A model generated the notes under the pieces. That model made no database searches, was not told the DNA's origin, and saw only the letters and a program-made list of their open reading frames with translations. The position numbers and the translations under genes are program-made. This document shows positions 23,225 through 35,190 of a stretch of 64,000 bases of DNA, piece by piece. This stretch comes from Branchinecta lynchi (taxonomy: Eukaryota; Arthropoda; Branchiopoda; Anostraca; Branchinectidae). The DNA is taken from positions 19,300,030-19,364,029 of the forward strand of contig JAKZAP010000016.1 in the NCBI GenBank assembly GCA_023053575.1, read 5' to 3'. The first letter of the stretch is position 1. Each line of letters begins with the position of its first letter.

Positions 23225-23570
23225 GTAATTTTTTTTATCATTATGGATTTATTTCCGATCATATTGCAGAACTGTAAACGCAGCAAACTGGTGCTCGCGC
23301 AACTGTTTAATCAATTCAGATCAGTTCACTTTATTCGAAAAACATGCGACGGAAAGAGCCGATTATTTTTTGTTATCATAAAATTAACATGTCTGTCAAT
23401 CGACGAGCCAAAACTAACATACAAAAAAGTACAATATATACAATTAATAACTATTTTACAGACTTAAAATATACAGAAAGTACAATATATACAATTAAAA
23501 ACTATTTTACAGAGTTAAAATATACAAAAAAGTACAATATATACAGTTAATAACTATTTTACAGACTTAA
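23225..23570. repeat. Intron with short tandem TATACA-rich repeat
   Basis: At 23440-23565 a unit of about 47 bp (AAGTACAATATATACA, ACTATTTTACAGACTTAAAA) is repeated about three times. ORFs over it are artefacts. Confidence 0.6.
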
Positions 23571-23900
23571 AAATCAGCCCGCCATTAAACATCTTAACAA
23601 ACGAGGGCACAAACCAGGCTCATATCGAGCGTGTGAAGCAGTCACAGGTTGAAGTTTCGGTACAGGCTCTGCAATGGACAGGCTTGGCCTTACCCGAGCC
23701 GGTTCATGTTGGGGCGGGAGGATATTTTGGTGAAGAAGGCTCGACAGGATTCTATTTCCAAAAGATGGGGAGAGTTTTAAACGACGGTAGTGAAGGGTTG
23801 AAGTTGAAACTGATTGAGGAGGGATATGTATGGTACTTTCGGGGATATTGAAACTACTAGGAAGCTGCATTACCGCTTGCACTTGGGCTAACACCATTCT
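23571..23900 (-). pseudogene. LINE 3'-end fragment, inverted
   Basis: The minus strand encodes PYISLLNQFQLQP, then VPKLQPVTASHARYEPGLCP and RLLRCLMAG. This is the C-terminal pattern seen in the LINE at 7839 (PYILLLKEFRLPT; SFVPSFVEVLNN) and more closely in 47035-47368 (PVPRLQPVEGSRTRYFNN). Stops interrupt it. Confidence 0.6.
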
Positions 23901-24402
23901 AGAAACTTTTCGATACTACCGATATATCCAGCTATTAGAAAAACGTTTTACAAATATGACTAATTTGTTTTTCGGGTTGCCGCATTGTGGTGCCTGAATC
24001 ATCGAGGTTGCGCGCAATCACAAGGTTAAAGGCCCGATAGAAGCTGTCATAGAATGTCGTGCTGGATAACTAGAATACCCCGACCCTCTTAACAGGCATG
24101 TATATGGCAATTGAGTAGTTAAAGACACGTCGCTAGGATAGTAATTTATGCTACTTCAGTAGTATTTCCATCCATTATCGTTCCAGGTATCCTTTACTTT
24201 GTAAGCGTATCCTATCTCCTAATTATCGTTGCGTATCAGGCGCCCTTTCCGAGGAGCTTATTCGGCAGAAGACCAGTTATGTAATTTTTGCCAAGATTGT
24301 CACCCAAGGCAAGGGATTTTGAAAGAGGCCAAAGACAACCGAAGCCGTGTGTAATTTGTAATAATAACGACAAAGTTTATTTCGTGAATAGCTCATATAA
24401 TT
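23901..24402. other. MED16 intron sequence
   Basis: No feature recognised. Confidence 0.3.
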
Positions 24403-27400
24403 GTGTTGCGAGAGCAACACTTTGGTTTTGTCCTCGTTTTTTTTGTTTTTTTTGTTTTTTTTTCCTATGACTCCGATTTCATTTTATTCCTGGTAACTGG
24501 GAAGGGTCTAACCTGTGCGGTTTTTACGGAAAGTGTGGACCTTAGGCCGGATTGATGAATATGACATTACATTTTGGAAAGCTCCGTAGAACTCTTGCCT
24601 GGGGCCAATAAGGATGGTTTTTGCTTGTCATCGAGCCAGAGCCTACGGTTTGCGAAGTGAAGTGGAGTTGTATAGCCTATGTCTGAGAGGACCATCTCAA
24701 GTTGTGTAGCGAACCTTTCGTTTCATCAAACCATGTTTCTGCTTTCGAGTGGAAAGCTCCGTTCTAGCACGCTAGCAGGCAGGCACCAGTTTCAAATTGA
24801 AGATGGACTAAAATCTATAAGTGTTAAATATATGCGGCAGTTACCCGGCTCCACAGCCAACATATCTTCTTTGAGTGATAAATAGAAAAATCTACAGAGA
24901 CAAAAAAGTGGCTTTTTCCCACGGGTCCGAAAGTGCTGCCATCTATTGTTTCTGTCCATGTCTGTGACGATTCCAGCTGAGTTTATAATTTTTTTTTTTT
25001 GCACTTGGGTTTGCGGTAGAGTAACGGTATCAGATGTGCCCCTTAAACTTTAAAAGTTCTCTCATTGCTAAAGAAACTAGAGCTTATCCTTTGCTCCTTT
25101 CTAAGTCGTGACGTTAGAAAGTTGGCCTACGGCCAAAAAGTCATCTTTTGAACTAAGACAGGTAGAATTTTTTTTTCGACGGCAATCGATAGCCACTGAT
25201 GAGCTGATCAAAGTATATGTCATCCATTTTTTGGTACAAAAATTCCTTCATGAGATACACCAGTTTGAAAATTTCAAAGGGGTTGACAACTTCAGTAGTA
25301 AGGTACATTGAAACCAAAAATAGGCGATAGCAGTTATGAGCCATGTAGGGGACTTTTAAGCAACAGTCGACTGTTAGCTCATAATCATCTTCGGTAATGA
25401 GGGCCTTGCAGCTTTTGCTAGTTGGTGTACCTGTTATTTGTTTCCGGTGTATTCGATGGTAAGAACAATTTGGTTCCATTTGTGTACGCGATTTCAGCTG
25501 AGTTTATCATTCGTTTTTTTGCACTTGGGTTTGCGGTAGAGAAATGGTATCAGATGTACCTCTTAAACTTTAGAAGTTCTCTCATTGCTAAAGAAACTAG
25601 AGCTTATCCTTTGCTCCTTTCTAAGTGGTGACGTTAGAAAGTTGGCCTACGGCAAAAAAGTCAACTTTTGAACTAAGACAGGTAGAATTTTTTTTTTCGA
25701 CGGCAATCGATAGCCGCTGATGAGCTGATCAAAGTATATGTCATCCGTTTTTTGGTACACAAATTCCTTCATGAGATACACCAGTTTGAAAGTTTCAAGG
25801 GGTTGACAACTTCAGTAGTAAGGTACACACTGAAACCAAAACTAGACCTACGTTGCCCGGGCAACGTGAAGTGTTGCGGCAACCTTTGTCCGGCTTCGCC
25901 GGCTAAAGTGTTGCGAGAGCAACACTTTGGTTTTGTTTCTTCGCTGTCGGTTAAATGCTGAAATTGTCAACTTATCGAAGCTTTTAAAACGGTATGTTCT
26001 AAAAAGAATAATCACATAATCAAAAGATGTTCTTTAGCGTTGTAAAACCAACAACAAAACAATATCGGAAGAAGGTTATCCGTAACGTTTCAGGATTAAA
26101 ATACCATAGATGACACTATTAATTATTATAAAACTACCTTATTGTTTTACATTACCGTATCGTTTGTACCCGTTGCGTAAACAGTTAATCCTAGGTTATA
26201 GCAATAGACCATCGATACAAACTTTCTTAGTGTCATATTTACAGAAATCAAATACAATGTGCACCAATTTTCAAAAATGTTAGCCCCTCGTGCTTACTTA
26301 CAAGTCCCTCTCCCGTGATTGACATCAAATTCACCGGAAACAAATAATGGATACACCAGCTATCAAAAGTTGCAAACCCCTCATCGCTGAAGATGATTAT
26401 AGCATAAAAGCCGATTATTACTTACAAGTCCCATGCATGTCTTACAATTGGGAACAAAATTGTTCTTACCATCGAATACACCTGAGACAAATAACAGGTA
26501 TACCAACTAGCAAAAGCTGCAAACTCCTCGTTGCCGAAGATGATTATGAGCTAACAGTCGACTGTTGCTTACAGTCGACTGTTGCTTACAAGTCCCTTAC
26601 ATGTCTCACAACTGGTATCGCCTATTTTTGGTTTCAGTGTGTACCTTACTCTTAAAGTTGTCAACCCCCTGAAACTTTCAAACTGGTTTATCTCATGAAG
26701 GATTTTTGTTCAAAAAAATGGATGGCATATATTTTGATCAGCTCTTCAAGGGCTATCGATTGCCCTAACCACAACAAAAGCATATCGGAAAAAGGGACTA
26801 AATTGACTTTGCAGTCAGTTGAACTTTATCCTTTTCAATCGTAGACATCGTGACGGATGAAAACTTGGAATAATATCCTATATAATCTAGTTGGTATTAT
26901 GAAGCTATCCGTAACTTTTTAGGATTAAAATACCATAGATGACACTATTAATTATTATGAAACTACCTTGTTTTACATTACAGTATCGTTTGTACCCGTT
27001 GCGTTAACAGTAAATCCTAGGTTACAGCGATAGACCAACGATACAAACTTTCTTACCGTCAGATCTATATAAATCGAATACAATTTGCAACAATTTGCAC
27101 AAAATTCTAGCCCCTCGTGCACCGATTCTACTGACAAGTCCCTTTCCCGTGATAGACATCAAGTTCACCGGATAAAAATAATGGGTACACCGACTAGCAA
27201 AAGTTGCAAACCCATAATCGCTGAAGATTTGTGTAGCATAACAGCCGATTATTACTTAAAAGTCCCTTGCAAGTTTTACATTTGGGAACCAAATTGTTCA
27301 TCAAATGACAGGTACGCCAACTAGCGAGAGCTGCAAACCCCTCATTGCCGAAGATGATTATGAGCTAATAGTCACCTGTCGCGTACAAGTCCCCTAAAAG

Positions 27401-30400
27401 TCTCACAACTGGTATCGCCTATTTTTGGTTTCAGTGTGTATCTTACTACTGAAGTTGTCAACCCCTTGAAACTTTCAAACTGGTGTATCTCATAAAGGAA
27501 TTTTTTTTACCAAAAAATGGATGTCATATACTTTGATCAGCTCATCAGCGGCTATCGATTGCCGTCGAAGTCGAACTTTATCCTTTTCAATCGTAGATAT
27601 CGTGACGGATGAAAACTTGGAACAATATCTTATATAATCTAGTTGATATTATAAAGCTATCCGTAACTTTTCAGGATTAAAATACCATAGATGACACTAT
27701 TAATTATTACAAAATTATCTTATTGTTTTACATTACCGTATCGTTTGTACCCGTTGCGTAAACAGTTAATCCTAGGTTATAGCGATAGACCATCGATACA
27801 AACTTTCTTACTGTCATATTTACAGAAATCGAATACAATGTGCACCAATTTTCAAAAATTTCTAGCCCCTCGTGAACCGGTTCTTACTTACAAGTCCGTC
27901 TTCCGTGATTGACATCAAATTCACCGGAAACAAATAATGGATATACCAGCTATCAAAAGTTGCAAGCCCCTCATCGCTGAAGATGATTATAGCATAAGCT
28001 TTTTAAACGGGATGTTCTAAAAAAATTAATCATATGATCAAAAGGTATTCTTCAGCGTTGTAAAAACAACGCCAAAACAATATAGGAAGAAGGGACTAAA
28101 TTAACTTTGCAGTCAATTGTACTTTATCCTTTTCAATCGTAGACATCGTGACTTATATAATCTAGTTGGTAATAGAAAGCTATCCGTAACTTTTCAGGAT
28201 TAAAATACCATAGATGACACTATTAATTATTATGAAACTACCTCATTGCTTTACATTTTCGTTTGTATCCGTTGTGTAAACAGTTAATCCTCGGTTACAT
28301 TGATAGACCATCGACACAAACTTTCTTACCGTCAGATTTATAGAAATCGAATACAATGTGCACCCATTTGCAAAAATTCCTAACCCCTCGTGAACCGATT
28401 CCTACTTACAAGTCCCTCTCCCGTGATATACATTAAGCTAACCGGAAACAAATAATGGGTACACCAGCTAGCAAAAGCTGCAAACCCATCATCGCAGAAG
28501 ATGATTGTAGCATAACAGCCGATTATTACTTACAAGTCCCTTGCATATCTTACCATTGGGAACCAAATTGTTCTTACCATCGAATACACCGGAAACAAAT
28601 AACAGGTATACCAACTAGCAAAAGCTGCAAACCCCTCATTACCGAAGATGATTATGGGCTAACAGTCGACTACTGCTTAAAAGTCCCCTATATGCATCAT
28701 AACTGGTATCGCCTATTTTTGGTTTCAATGTACCTTACTATGAAGTTGTCAACCCCTTTGAAATTTTCAAACTGGTGTATCTCATGAAGGAATTTTTGTA
28801 CCAAAAAAGGATGACATATACTTTGATCAGCCCATCAATGGCTATCGATTGCCGTCGAAAAAAAAATTCTACCTGTCTTAGTTCAAAAGTTGACTTTTTT
28901 GCCGTAGGCCAACTTTCTAACGTCACGACTTAGAAAGGAGCAAAGGATAAGCTCTAGTTTCTTTAGCAATGAGAGAACTTTTAAAGTTTAAGAGGAACAT
29001 CTGATACCGTTACTCTACCACAAACCAAAGTGCAAAAAAAAAAAATTATAAACTCAGCTGAAATCGTCGCAGACATAGACAGAAACAATAGATGGCAGCA
29101 CTTTCGGACCCGTGGGAAAAAGCCACTTTTTTGTCTCTGTAGATTTTTCTATTTATCACTCAAAGAAGATATTTTGGCTGTGGGGCCGGGTAACTGCCGC
29201 ATACATTTAACACTTATAGATTTTAGTCCATCTTCAATTTGAAACTGATGCCTGCCTGCTTGCGTGCTAGAACGGAGCTTTCCACTCGAAAGCAGAAACA
29301 TCTTTTGATGAAACGAAAGGTTCGCTACACAACTTCAGATAGTCCTCTCTGACATAGGCTATACAACTCCACTTCACTTCGCAAACCGTAGGCTCTGGCT
29401 CGATGACAAGCAAAAACCATCCTTATTGGCCCCAGGCAAGAGTTCTACGGAGCTTTCCAAAATGTAATGTCATATTCGTCAATCCGGCCTAAGGTCCACA
29501 CTTTCCGTAAAAACCGCACAGGTTAGACCCTTCTCAGTTACCAGGAATAAAATGAAATCGGAGTCATAGGAAAAAAAAAAAAAACAAACAAAAAAAACGA
29601 GGACAAAACCAAAGTGTTGCTCTCGCAACACAAATAGGTGATACCAGTTGTGAGACATGTAGGGGACTTGTACGCGGCAGTCGAGTGTTAGCTCATAATC
29701 ATCTTCGGCAATAAGGGGTTTGCAGCTTTCGCTAGTTGGCGTACCTGTCATTTGATGGTAAGAACAATTAGGTTCCCAATTGTAAGACATGCAAGGGACT
29801 TGTCAGTAATAATAGGCTGTTATGCTACAAAAATCTTCAGCGATGAGGGGTTTGAAACTTTTGCTAGCCGGTGTACCCATTATTTTTATCCGGTGAACTT
29901 GATGTCTATCACGGGAAAGGGACTTGTCAGTAGAATCGGTGCACGAGGGGCTAGAAATTTGTGCAAATTGTTGCACATTGTATTCGATTTATATAAAACT
30001 GACGGTAAGAAAGTTTGTATCGATGGTCTCTCGCTGTATCCTAGGATTTACTGTTTTCGCAACGGGTACAAATGATAATGTAAAATAAGGTAGTTTCGTA
30101 ATAATTAATAGTGTCATCTATGGTATTTTAATCCTGAAAAGTTACGGATAGCTTTATAATACCAACTAGATTATATAGGATATTGTTCCAAGTTTTCATC
30201 CGTCACGATGTCTACGATTGAAAAGGATAAAGTTCAACTGACTGCAAAGTCAATTTAGTCCCTTTTTCCGATATTCTTTTGTTGTGGTTAGGGCAATCGA
30301 TGCCCTTGATGAGCTGATCAAAGTATATGTCATCCATTTTTTTTGAACAAAAATCCTTCATGAGATAAACCAGTTTGAAAGTTTCAAGGGGTTGACAACT

Positions 30401-31307
30401 TCAGGAGTAAGGTACACACTGAAACCAAAAATAGGCGATACCAGTTGTGAGACATGTAAGGGACTTGTAAGCAACAGTTGACTGTAAGCAACAGTCGACT
30501 GTTAGCTCATAATCATCTTCGGCAATGAGGAGTTTGCAGCTTTTGCTAGTTGGTATACCTGTTATTTGTATCAGGTGTATTAGATGGTAAGAACAATTTT
30601 GTTCCCAAAAAGCCAAAACGGCTTTTATGCTATAATCATCTTCAGCGATGAGGGGTTTGCAACTTTTAATAGCTGGTGTATCCATTATTTGTTCCGATGA
30701 ATTTGATGTCAATCACGGGAGAGGGACTTGTAAGTAAGAATCGGTTCACGAGGGGCTAGAAATTTTTGAAAATTGGTGCACATTGTATTCGATATCTGTA
30801 AATATGACGGTAAGAAAGTTTGTATCGATGGTCTATCGCTATAACCGAAGATTAACTGTTTACACAACGGGTACAAACGATACGGTAATCTAAAACAATA
30901 AGGTAGTTTTGTAATAATTAATAGTGTCATCTATGGTATTTTAGTCCTGAAACGTTACGGATAGCTTTATAATACCAACTAGATTATATAAGATATTGTT
31001 CCAAGTTTTCATCCGTCACGATATCTACGATTGAAAAGGATAAAGTTCAACTGACCGCCAAGTCAATTTAGTCCCTTCTTCCGATATTGTTTTGTTGTTG
31101 GTTTTACAACGCTAAAGAACAGCTTTTGATCATGTGATTATTCTTTTTAGAACATACCGTTTTAAAAGCTTCGATAAGTTGACAATTTCAGCATTTAACA
31201 GACAGCGAAGAAACAAAACCAAAGTGTTGCTCTCGCAACACTTTAGTCGGCGAAGCCGGACAAAGGTTGCCGCAACACTTCACGTTGCCCCGGCAACGTA
31301 GGTCTAG
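24403..31307 (+). mobile_element. Family-2 element, host copy split by another copy
   Basis: Left part 24403-25841 begins GTGTTGCGAGAGCAACAC. Right part 29632-31307 ends with the hairpin CGTTGCCCCGGCAACG, then TAGGT and CTAG. Joined, they give one element of about 3.1 kb flanked by T at both sides (AATT| and |TTATT). The break falls in the phrase CTGAAACCAAAAATAGGCG, which is continuous in the other family members, so the middle (25842-29631) is a later insertion. No coding gene. Confidence 0.7.
25842..29631 (-). mobile_element. Family-2 element copy C, nested and complete
   Basis: On the minus strand it starts GTGTTGCGAGAGCAACAC (at 29631) and ends CGTTGCCCGGGCAACG, TAGGT, CTAG (at 25842). 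It sits in opposite orientation inside the element 24403-31307, at a run of A. The A count (4 left, 3 right, versus 5 in intact relatives) allows either no duplication or a 2-bp one. Interior units mirror those of copy A, with an extra partial unit at 27540-28080. Confidence 0.75.
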
Positions 31308-31355
31308 TTATTCGCTATCGTCGGATCGTCACACAATTATTAACACGGCTAGAAC

Positions 31356-31803
31356 TTAAAGGACACCTGAATGAAGAGTACCAAGTATCATCCGTATCTG
31401 TATGACGTCCGTTAACATTGCCTGCAGAAAACCCAATCCAAATACGAAATACCGTTTCCAAGCTATGATTTTTGCTCCATTTTGCATCTGTCCTGATTTC
31501 AGTACCGAGCAATTTTAGAATTGAACAAATGTCTCCAATCCACCCTTCTTCTGGAATATTTTTTAACCAGATAAGCCCAAACGTATATCTAGAAGAAATT
31601 CCAATACGATCCGGCCAGCGCTGTACAAGATTTGAATGAATTGCGCTTTTTGTCTTGGAGTCTGCATGTGCAAACCTCCGGAAACAATCATCCCTATTTT
31701 GAAAACGTCACGCTCGGGAGAAGAATGCTCTCCGTGTCCATGTCTGTAAATGCATTCTCCATGGTGTGTTCAAGTATGGTTTCATTGTTCAGGTGTCCTT
31801 TAA
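31356..31803. mobile_element. MITE with perfect 16-bp inverted ends, TTAA type
   Basis: TTAAAGGACACCTGAA at 31356-31371 is exactly inverted at 31788-31803. The outermost TTAA may be the target duplication, as in piggyBac- or Kolobok-like elements. About 448 bp, no transposase. Related ends (CTTAAAGGACA, CTTAAAGGACC) lie at about 56373 and 32414. Confidence 0.75.
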
Positions 31804-32094
31804 TAATCACTTCTCAATAATTACCTTCAAAAATTTTGTGCTAGCATAGCTTCATGTCTGAATTATGAGAAGAAAAAGTACAGCTTCATATCCGAATCGT
31901 CAGAAGAAACACTAGGTAGTGCGAGGTGTCCTTTAAAGAAATAGTGCTAGTGTAGAGTGAGGGTTATGGACCGTAAATTAATATTGCGTCTTGTGATTTT
32001 TCCTTTTTTTGTTTTCTCTATTTGAGAAAGGAGAACGGTTATAAATATAGCTAACAACCTTTTTCCTTTTTTCACAAAAAGTGCCCTGATTAGT
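31804..32094. other. MED16 intron sequence
   Basis: Two short related patches, each AGAAGAAA(A/C)... and TAGTGCGAGGTGTCCTTTAAA. No exon seen. Confidence 0.3.
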
Positions 32095-32215
32095 TTGTTT
32101 ATTAACGGTCAGCTTATTTGTATGTAAGTGTGTGTGAGTTTGATTGACATGTTGTTTTCTCTTTCTATACATTACTCCGGTTTGAAGGATTCAAATAAAA
32201 TTTATTTATTATTTA
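32095..32215 (+). mobile_element. Retroposon 3' end, third copy
   Basis: TTAACGGTCAGCTTATTTG, GTGTGTGAGTTTGATTGACA and GGTTTGAAGGATTCAAATAA, then an A/T-rich tail, as at 12641 and 21990. Confidence 0.65.
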
Positions 32216-32487
32216 ATAATTATAATAGTTCAAAGATGGAATGGAGTCGAACTGCGGATGTCTTTAGACAATTTTCTGGATTTCAATGCTCTCTGGCATT
32301 GATCCTGTCTTGGCCATAAAACGGAAAGTATACCAATGTTGTTGTTGTTTTTTCAAATTTGATACATCTTCTCATGCTGCTTTATCCTCAATCTTTTCAA
32401 TTAATTTTTCACTTAAAGGACCTGTAGTAGCCTACTATAATGCCAACGCAACCTACTTCTGTAACATCATTCATTAGTTCTTACAGG

Positions 32488-33235
32488 AACCCTCTTGCTT
32501 ATTCTGCCTTTTGCAATATACTTAGCTCCCTTATGGAATTATAAGCTTCTAAAATCCCCACCTTTCTCCATTGTTTCGTTTCTCAACTACGAATTTTTAG
32601 CGCTTTTTCAGCCTTACCGAGCTTTCCCTTCACCCAACGGAAAGTTTGCCGGAGTCTTCAACATCTGATAATAACTCTTTCACACATAAGGATGTGATAA
32701 TCTACTGTTTATAACTTCTTTTATTTGCTTAGTTTTCCCACTTTTTAACTAAGGCACGTTCAGTTTTCAAATGTTTTGCGCCCAGCCGCCGCGTCGGAGA
32801 GCAGGAAGGCTAGGAGCGTGTTCCATCCTACTTACCGTAGTTACTACGCATGACGTCACGAATCCTGGTTGTTTGCCGTCAAGGCTGGAACGATTTTTCT
32901 ATTTTCCTGCAGGATCTCACGCCAGGGGTGAATCCGACCAATCACTTTACAGAGATGCTTGGTTACTACGCTCCCGAGCATGGTAAGCAAATAGTAACTA
33001 TTAGTTACTATTCCGACAAGGTTGGAACGGTCAGCGTAGTAACTTTTCGTGAGGATGGAACGGAAATAGTAACTAATAGTAACTATTGTTAGAAGGGTGG
33101 AACACGCTCTAGATATAGTAGACAAGCGCGAACAAGAGAATAGCTAGTTTAAAGTGGAAAGTAATGGTATTTCCGAAAATATTTTTTCTGATTCATTTCA
33201 TAGGAAAAGTTCATTTCTAGTAAGAGTCGTACTTT
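32488..33235 (+). repeat. Interspersed repeat duplicated at 47583-48010
   Basis: CTTAGCTCCCTTATGGAATT, AATCCCCACCTTTCTCCATT, CACACATAAGGATGTGATAA, CAGTTTTCAAATGTTTTGCG and AGTAATGGTATTTCCGAAAA appear in the same order at 47583-48010. Here a MITE (32814-33109) interrupts it, and the other copy is uninterrupted. Confidence 0.8.
32814..33109 (+). mobile_element. MITE, 'GAGCGTGTTCCA' family, copy c, with an empty-site relative
   Basis: GAGCGTGTTCCATCCTACTT at left, AGAAGGGTGGAACACGCTC at right. Flanks AGCAGGAAGGCT... and ...AGATATAGT join directly at 47870-47890 as AGCAGGAAGGCTGGATATAG, which shows the site without the element. Confidence 0.88.
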
Positions 33236-33685
33236 AAACCCGGAGATCCAAATTTCCTATGCTACATTCTGGACCTTCTAACGACACCTCACCAATCTTT
33301 CCACTTGCCGAAGTTCATAGTATCCATGCGCAGTATGCTCCAGACGAGTGTTCGCGTATCATGCTTCTGATGCGTAAAACCAGTTTTCTGATTTTCGCCG
33401 ACATCTTGCTAGAAGTCGATGGGCCTGTAAAAAGGCTTAAAACAGGCAGGGCTGTGGATATTTTTTTAAAAGAAGAGCACAGCTTTACAGTATTCAGATA
33501 CCTTGAATATTGGAACTTAAACAGTAAATAGTGCGAGGTGTGCCGAGATGTGCTTTAAGTATTCTTACGAAAATTGGTAAAGTTATGATGTTATTATTAA
33601 AAAAAAGGAACATCAACGCACTCAGTGAAGATTTGGCGTCTGACAAACCCTTATCGTATAAAAACGTATTTGTCTTAATTTTCAG
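33236..33685. other. MED16 intron before exon F
   Basis: The 90-codon ORF at 33259-33531 has no motif I recognise and overlaps sequence weakly similar to 57850-57990, so I read it as repeat. The acceptor is TCTTAATTTTCAG. Confidence 0.4.
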
Positions 33686-33825
33686 GCTTGTTCCAAACCT
33701 TGCAAACAAGGCAATCCTCTATTCGATCCTTCAGACCTTAACCAACGTTCACTCAGCTCTCCGATCGTTCATCCGTCCGTCTGAGCTGGCCAACCAGGAA
33801 AGGGGTCCGGCTGATAATTTAACGA
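33686..33825 (+). CDS. MED16: MED16 exon F: helical domain
   Basis: The acceptor is CTTAATTTTCAG and the donor is GTAAGT. One nt completes an Arg codon from exon E, and the exon ends with 1 nt. It encodes LVPNLANKAILYSILQTLTN, then VHSALRSFIRPSELAN and PADNLT. Human MED16 has an equivalent helix followed by LKSLLRPHFLN and SPGDRLTE. The R-P spacing is a good match. Confidence 0.9.
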
Positions 33826-34245
33826 GTAAGTAGCCCAGGACCATTGAGTCACCTCTCCACTCCTTTTGATACAAATGCAGTATTGTCATTCCAGACAAAA
33901 CAAACCACCCCTTGAAAAAAATACGAAAAGAAAAAGTCGCCGCGAAGCCCTGCTGACATTCTTGGGAAATTTGTGCGTTTTTTTTTATTCTGGTGAATTC
34001 AGTGGTATTTTTCATGCGAAAATGACAAAAAAATGAGTACTTTGGTGATACAAGTAGACGAATTTCGTGATAACTCACCACCTGTGGCAACCCTGGATAA
34101 GGGTCCAAAATTGGGCTTGTAAATATTTTGAACAGACAAATTTAGTGGTAAATAACCAACCATGGCAACCAGATCTGAAATTCCACTCGGAACTATTTTT
34201 TATGAAGTTGCGCCCGAGTTCCGAGACAACTTGTCTTTTGGGTAA
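33826..34245. other. MED16 intron sequence
   Basis: No feature recognised. The minus-strand ORF 33749-34108 is antisense to exon F and intron. Confidence 0.3.
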
Positions 34246-35190
34246 TAGGGGAGCTCGGGGTTGACCCGGACACTAATTTTCCTTTTCTTGCTAGGCCGCC
34301 ATTTCTTGGCGGATTTACGTCGTTTTTGTTGTCAAACCTGTAGAATGTCTGGGAGAATGGCTGGTAATTTTTTCAGATTTTTTTCTACATCAGATTTTTA
34401 GGTAAACATTTTTTTCTATTTTTCAGTTTGCCCGAACCAACCCCGTACCCATGGGGTTGATTCGAACAGGCCTCGGGTTGGTTCGGACAGTAATTCAATG
34501 TATTATTTTTTTAATCAACTTTAGTTAAATATGTTAAAAAGTCGAAATGATGATAATGCAGCTCAAAAGTAAACACAAAACTAAAGAACAAATGTTTCAA
34601 GAGCCGAGGTTGCATTAAAGTGAAAATCCTTCATTTGTCCTTTCAGTTAACCTAGCAATTCCAGAGGCGGGTAACTTCAAACTTATATCAGCAAAGTTCA
34701 GTCCATCTTTAGTCGGACGGATTACTCGAATCGATTCTACAGGAAGTAGATTTTAGTCCCACTTCTATGCATTAAGAATATCTTCAAGCCACTCAACGAA
34801 CTTTCATTCAATGAACCTCCTTTTCTTTCGACTTTCCAACATAAGAAACACATTTGGTTTCACCTTTTCCAAAATTTTACTTCACAAGGACGAATTCGTG
34901 TTTCTTTTACCTTCTTGAAAATATCGTAAGCAGAGTTAATTATATTAAAAAAAAATTCTAATTATTTACTTCATTCTAGACAATTCTACTTACTGGTTTT
35001 TCTTCGGTTGTGGACATCTCTTTTAGCGCGTTCATTTTTCAAACTAATTTTGTTAACAAATAATACGATAAGGATTCTGATAGCATCTTTTTGTATTTTT
35101 CCAAGTCAGTTTGGTTTCGTATGGCATATCAGTAGGAAAAGACTCCGAACCAACCCCTTCAAAACTGTCCGACCAACCCTACCCTGACTG
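34246..35190. mobile_element. Possible inverted-repeat element with GGGTTGGTCGGAC-like words
   Basis: CTCGGGGTTGACCCGGAC near 34256 and the inverse GTCCGACCAACCCTACCC near 35168 could be degenerate termini. Similar words (CCGAACCAACCCC, GGGTTGGTTCGGAC) also occur inside at 34430-34490 and 35145. No ORF. Confidence 0.35.

Noticed and set aside
24679..25004. ORFs such as the one starting MSERTISSC (also 16791-16997).
   Set aside because: Identical in several family-2 copies and conserved only as part of the repeat.
12852..31307. A CRISPR-like or integron-like array, suggested by regular repeats and hairpins.
   Set aside because: Spacing is irregular, units are long, the host is eukaryotic with spliced genes, and no cas or integrase gene is present.
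33259..33531. 90-codon ORF just upstream of MED16 exon F.
   Set aside because: No splice-phase fit with exon E, no MED16 similarity, and weak similarity to repeat sequence at 57850-57990.
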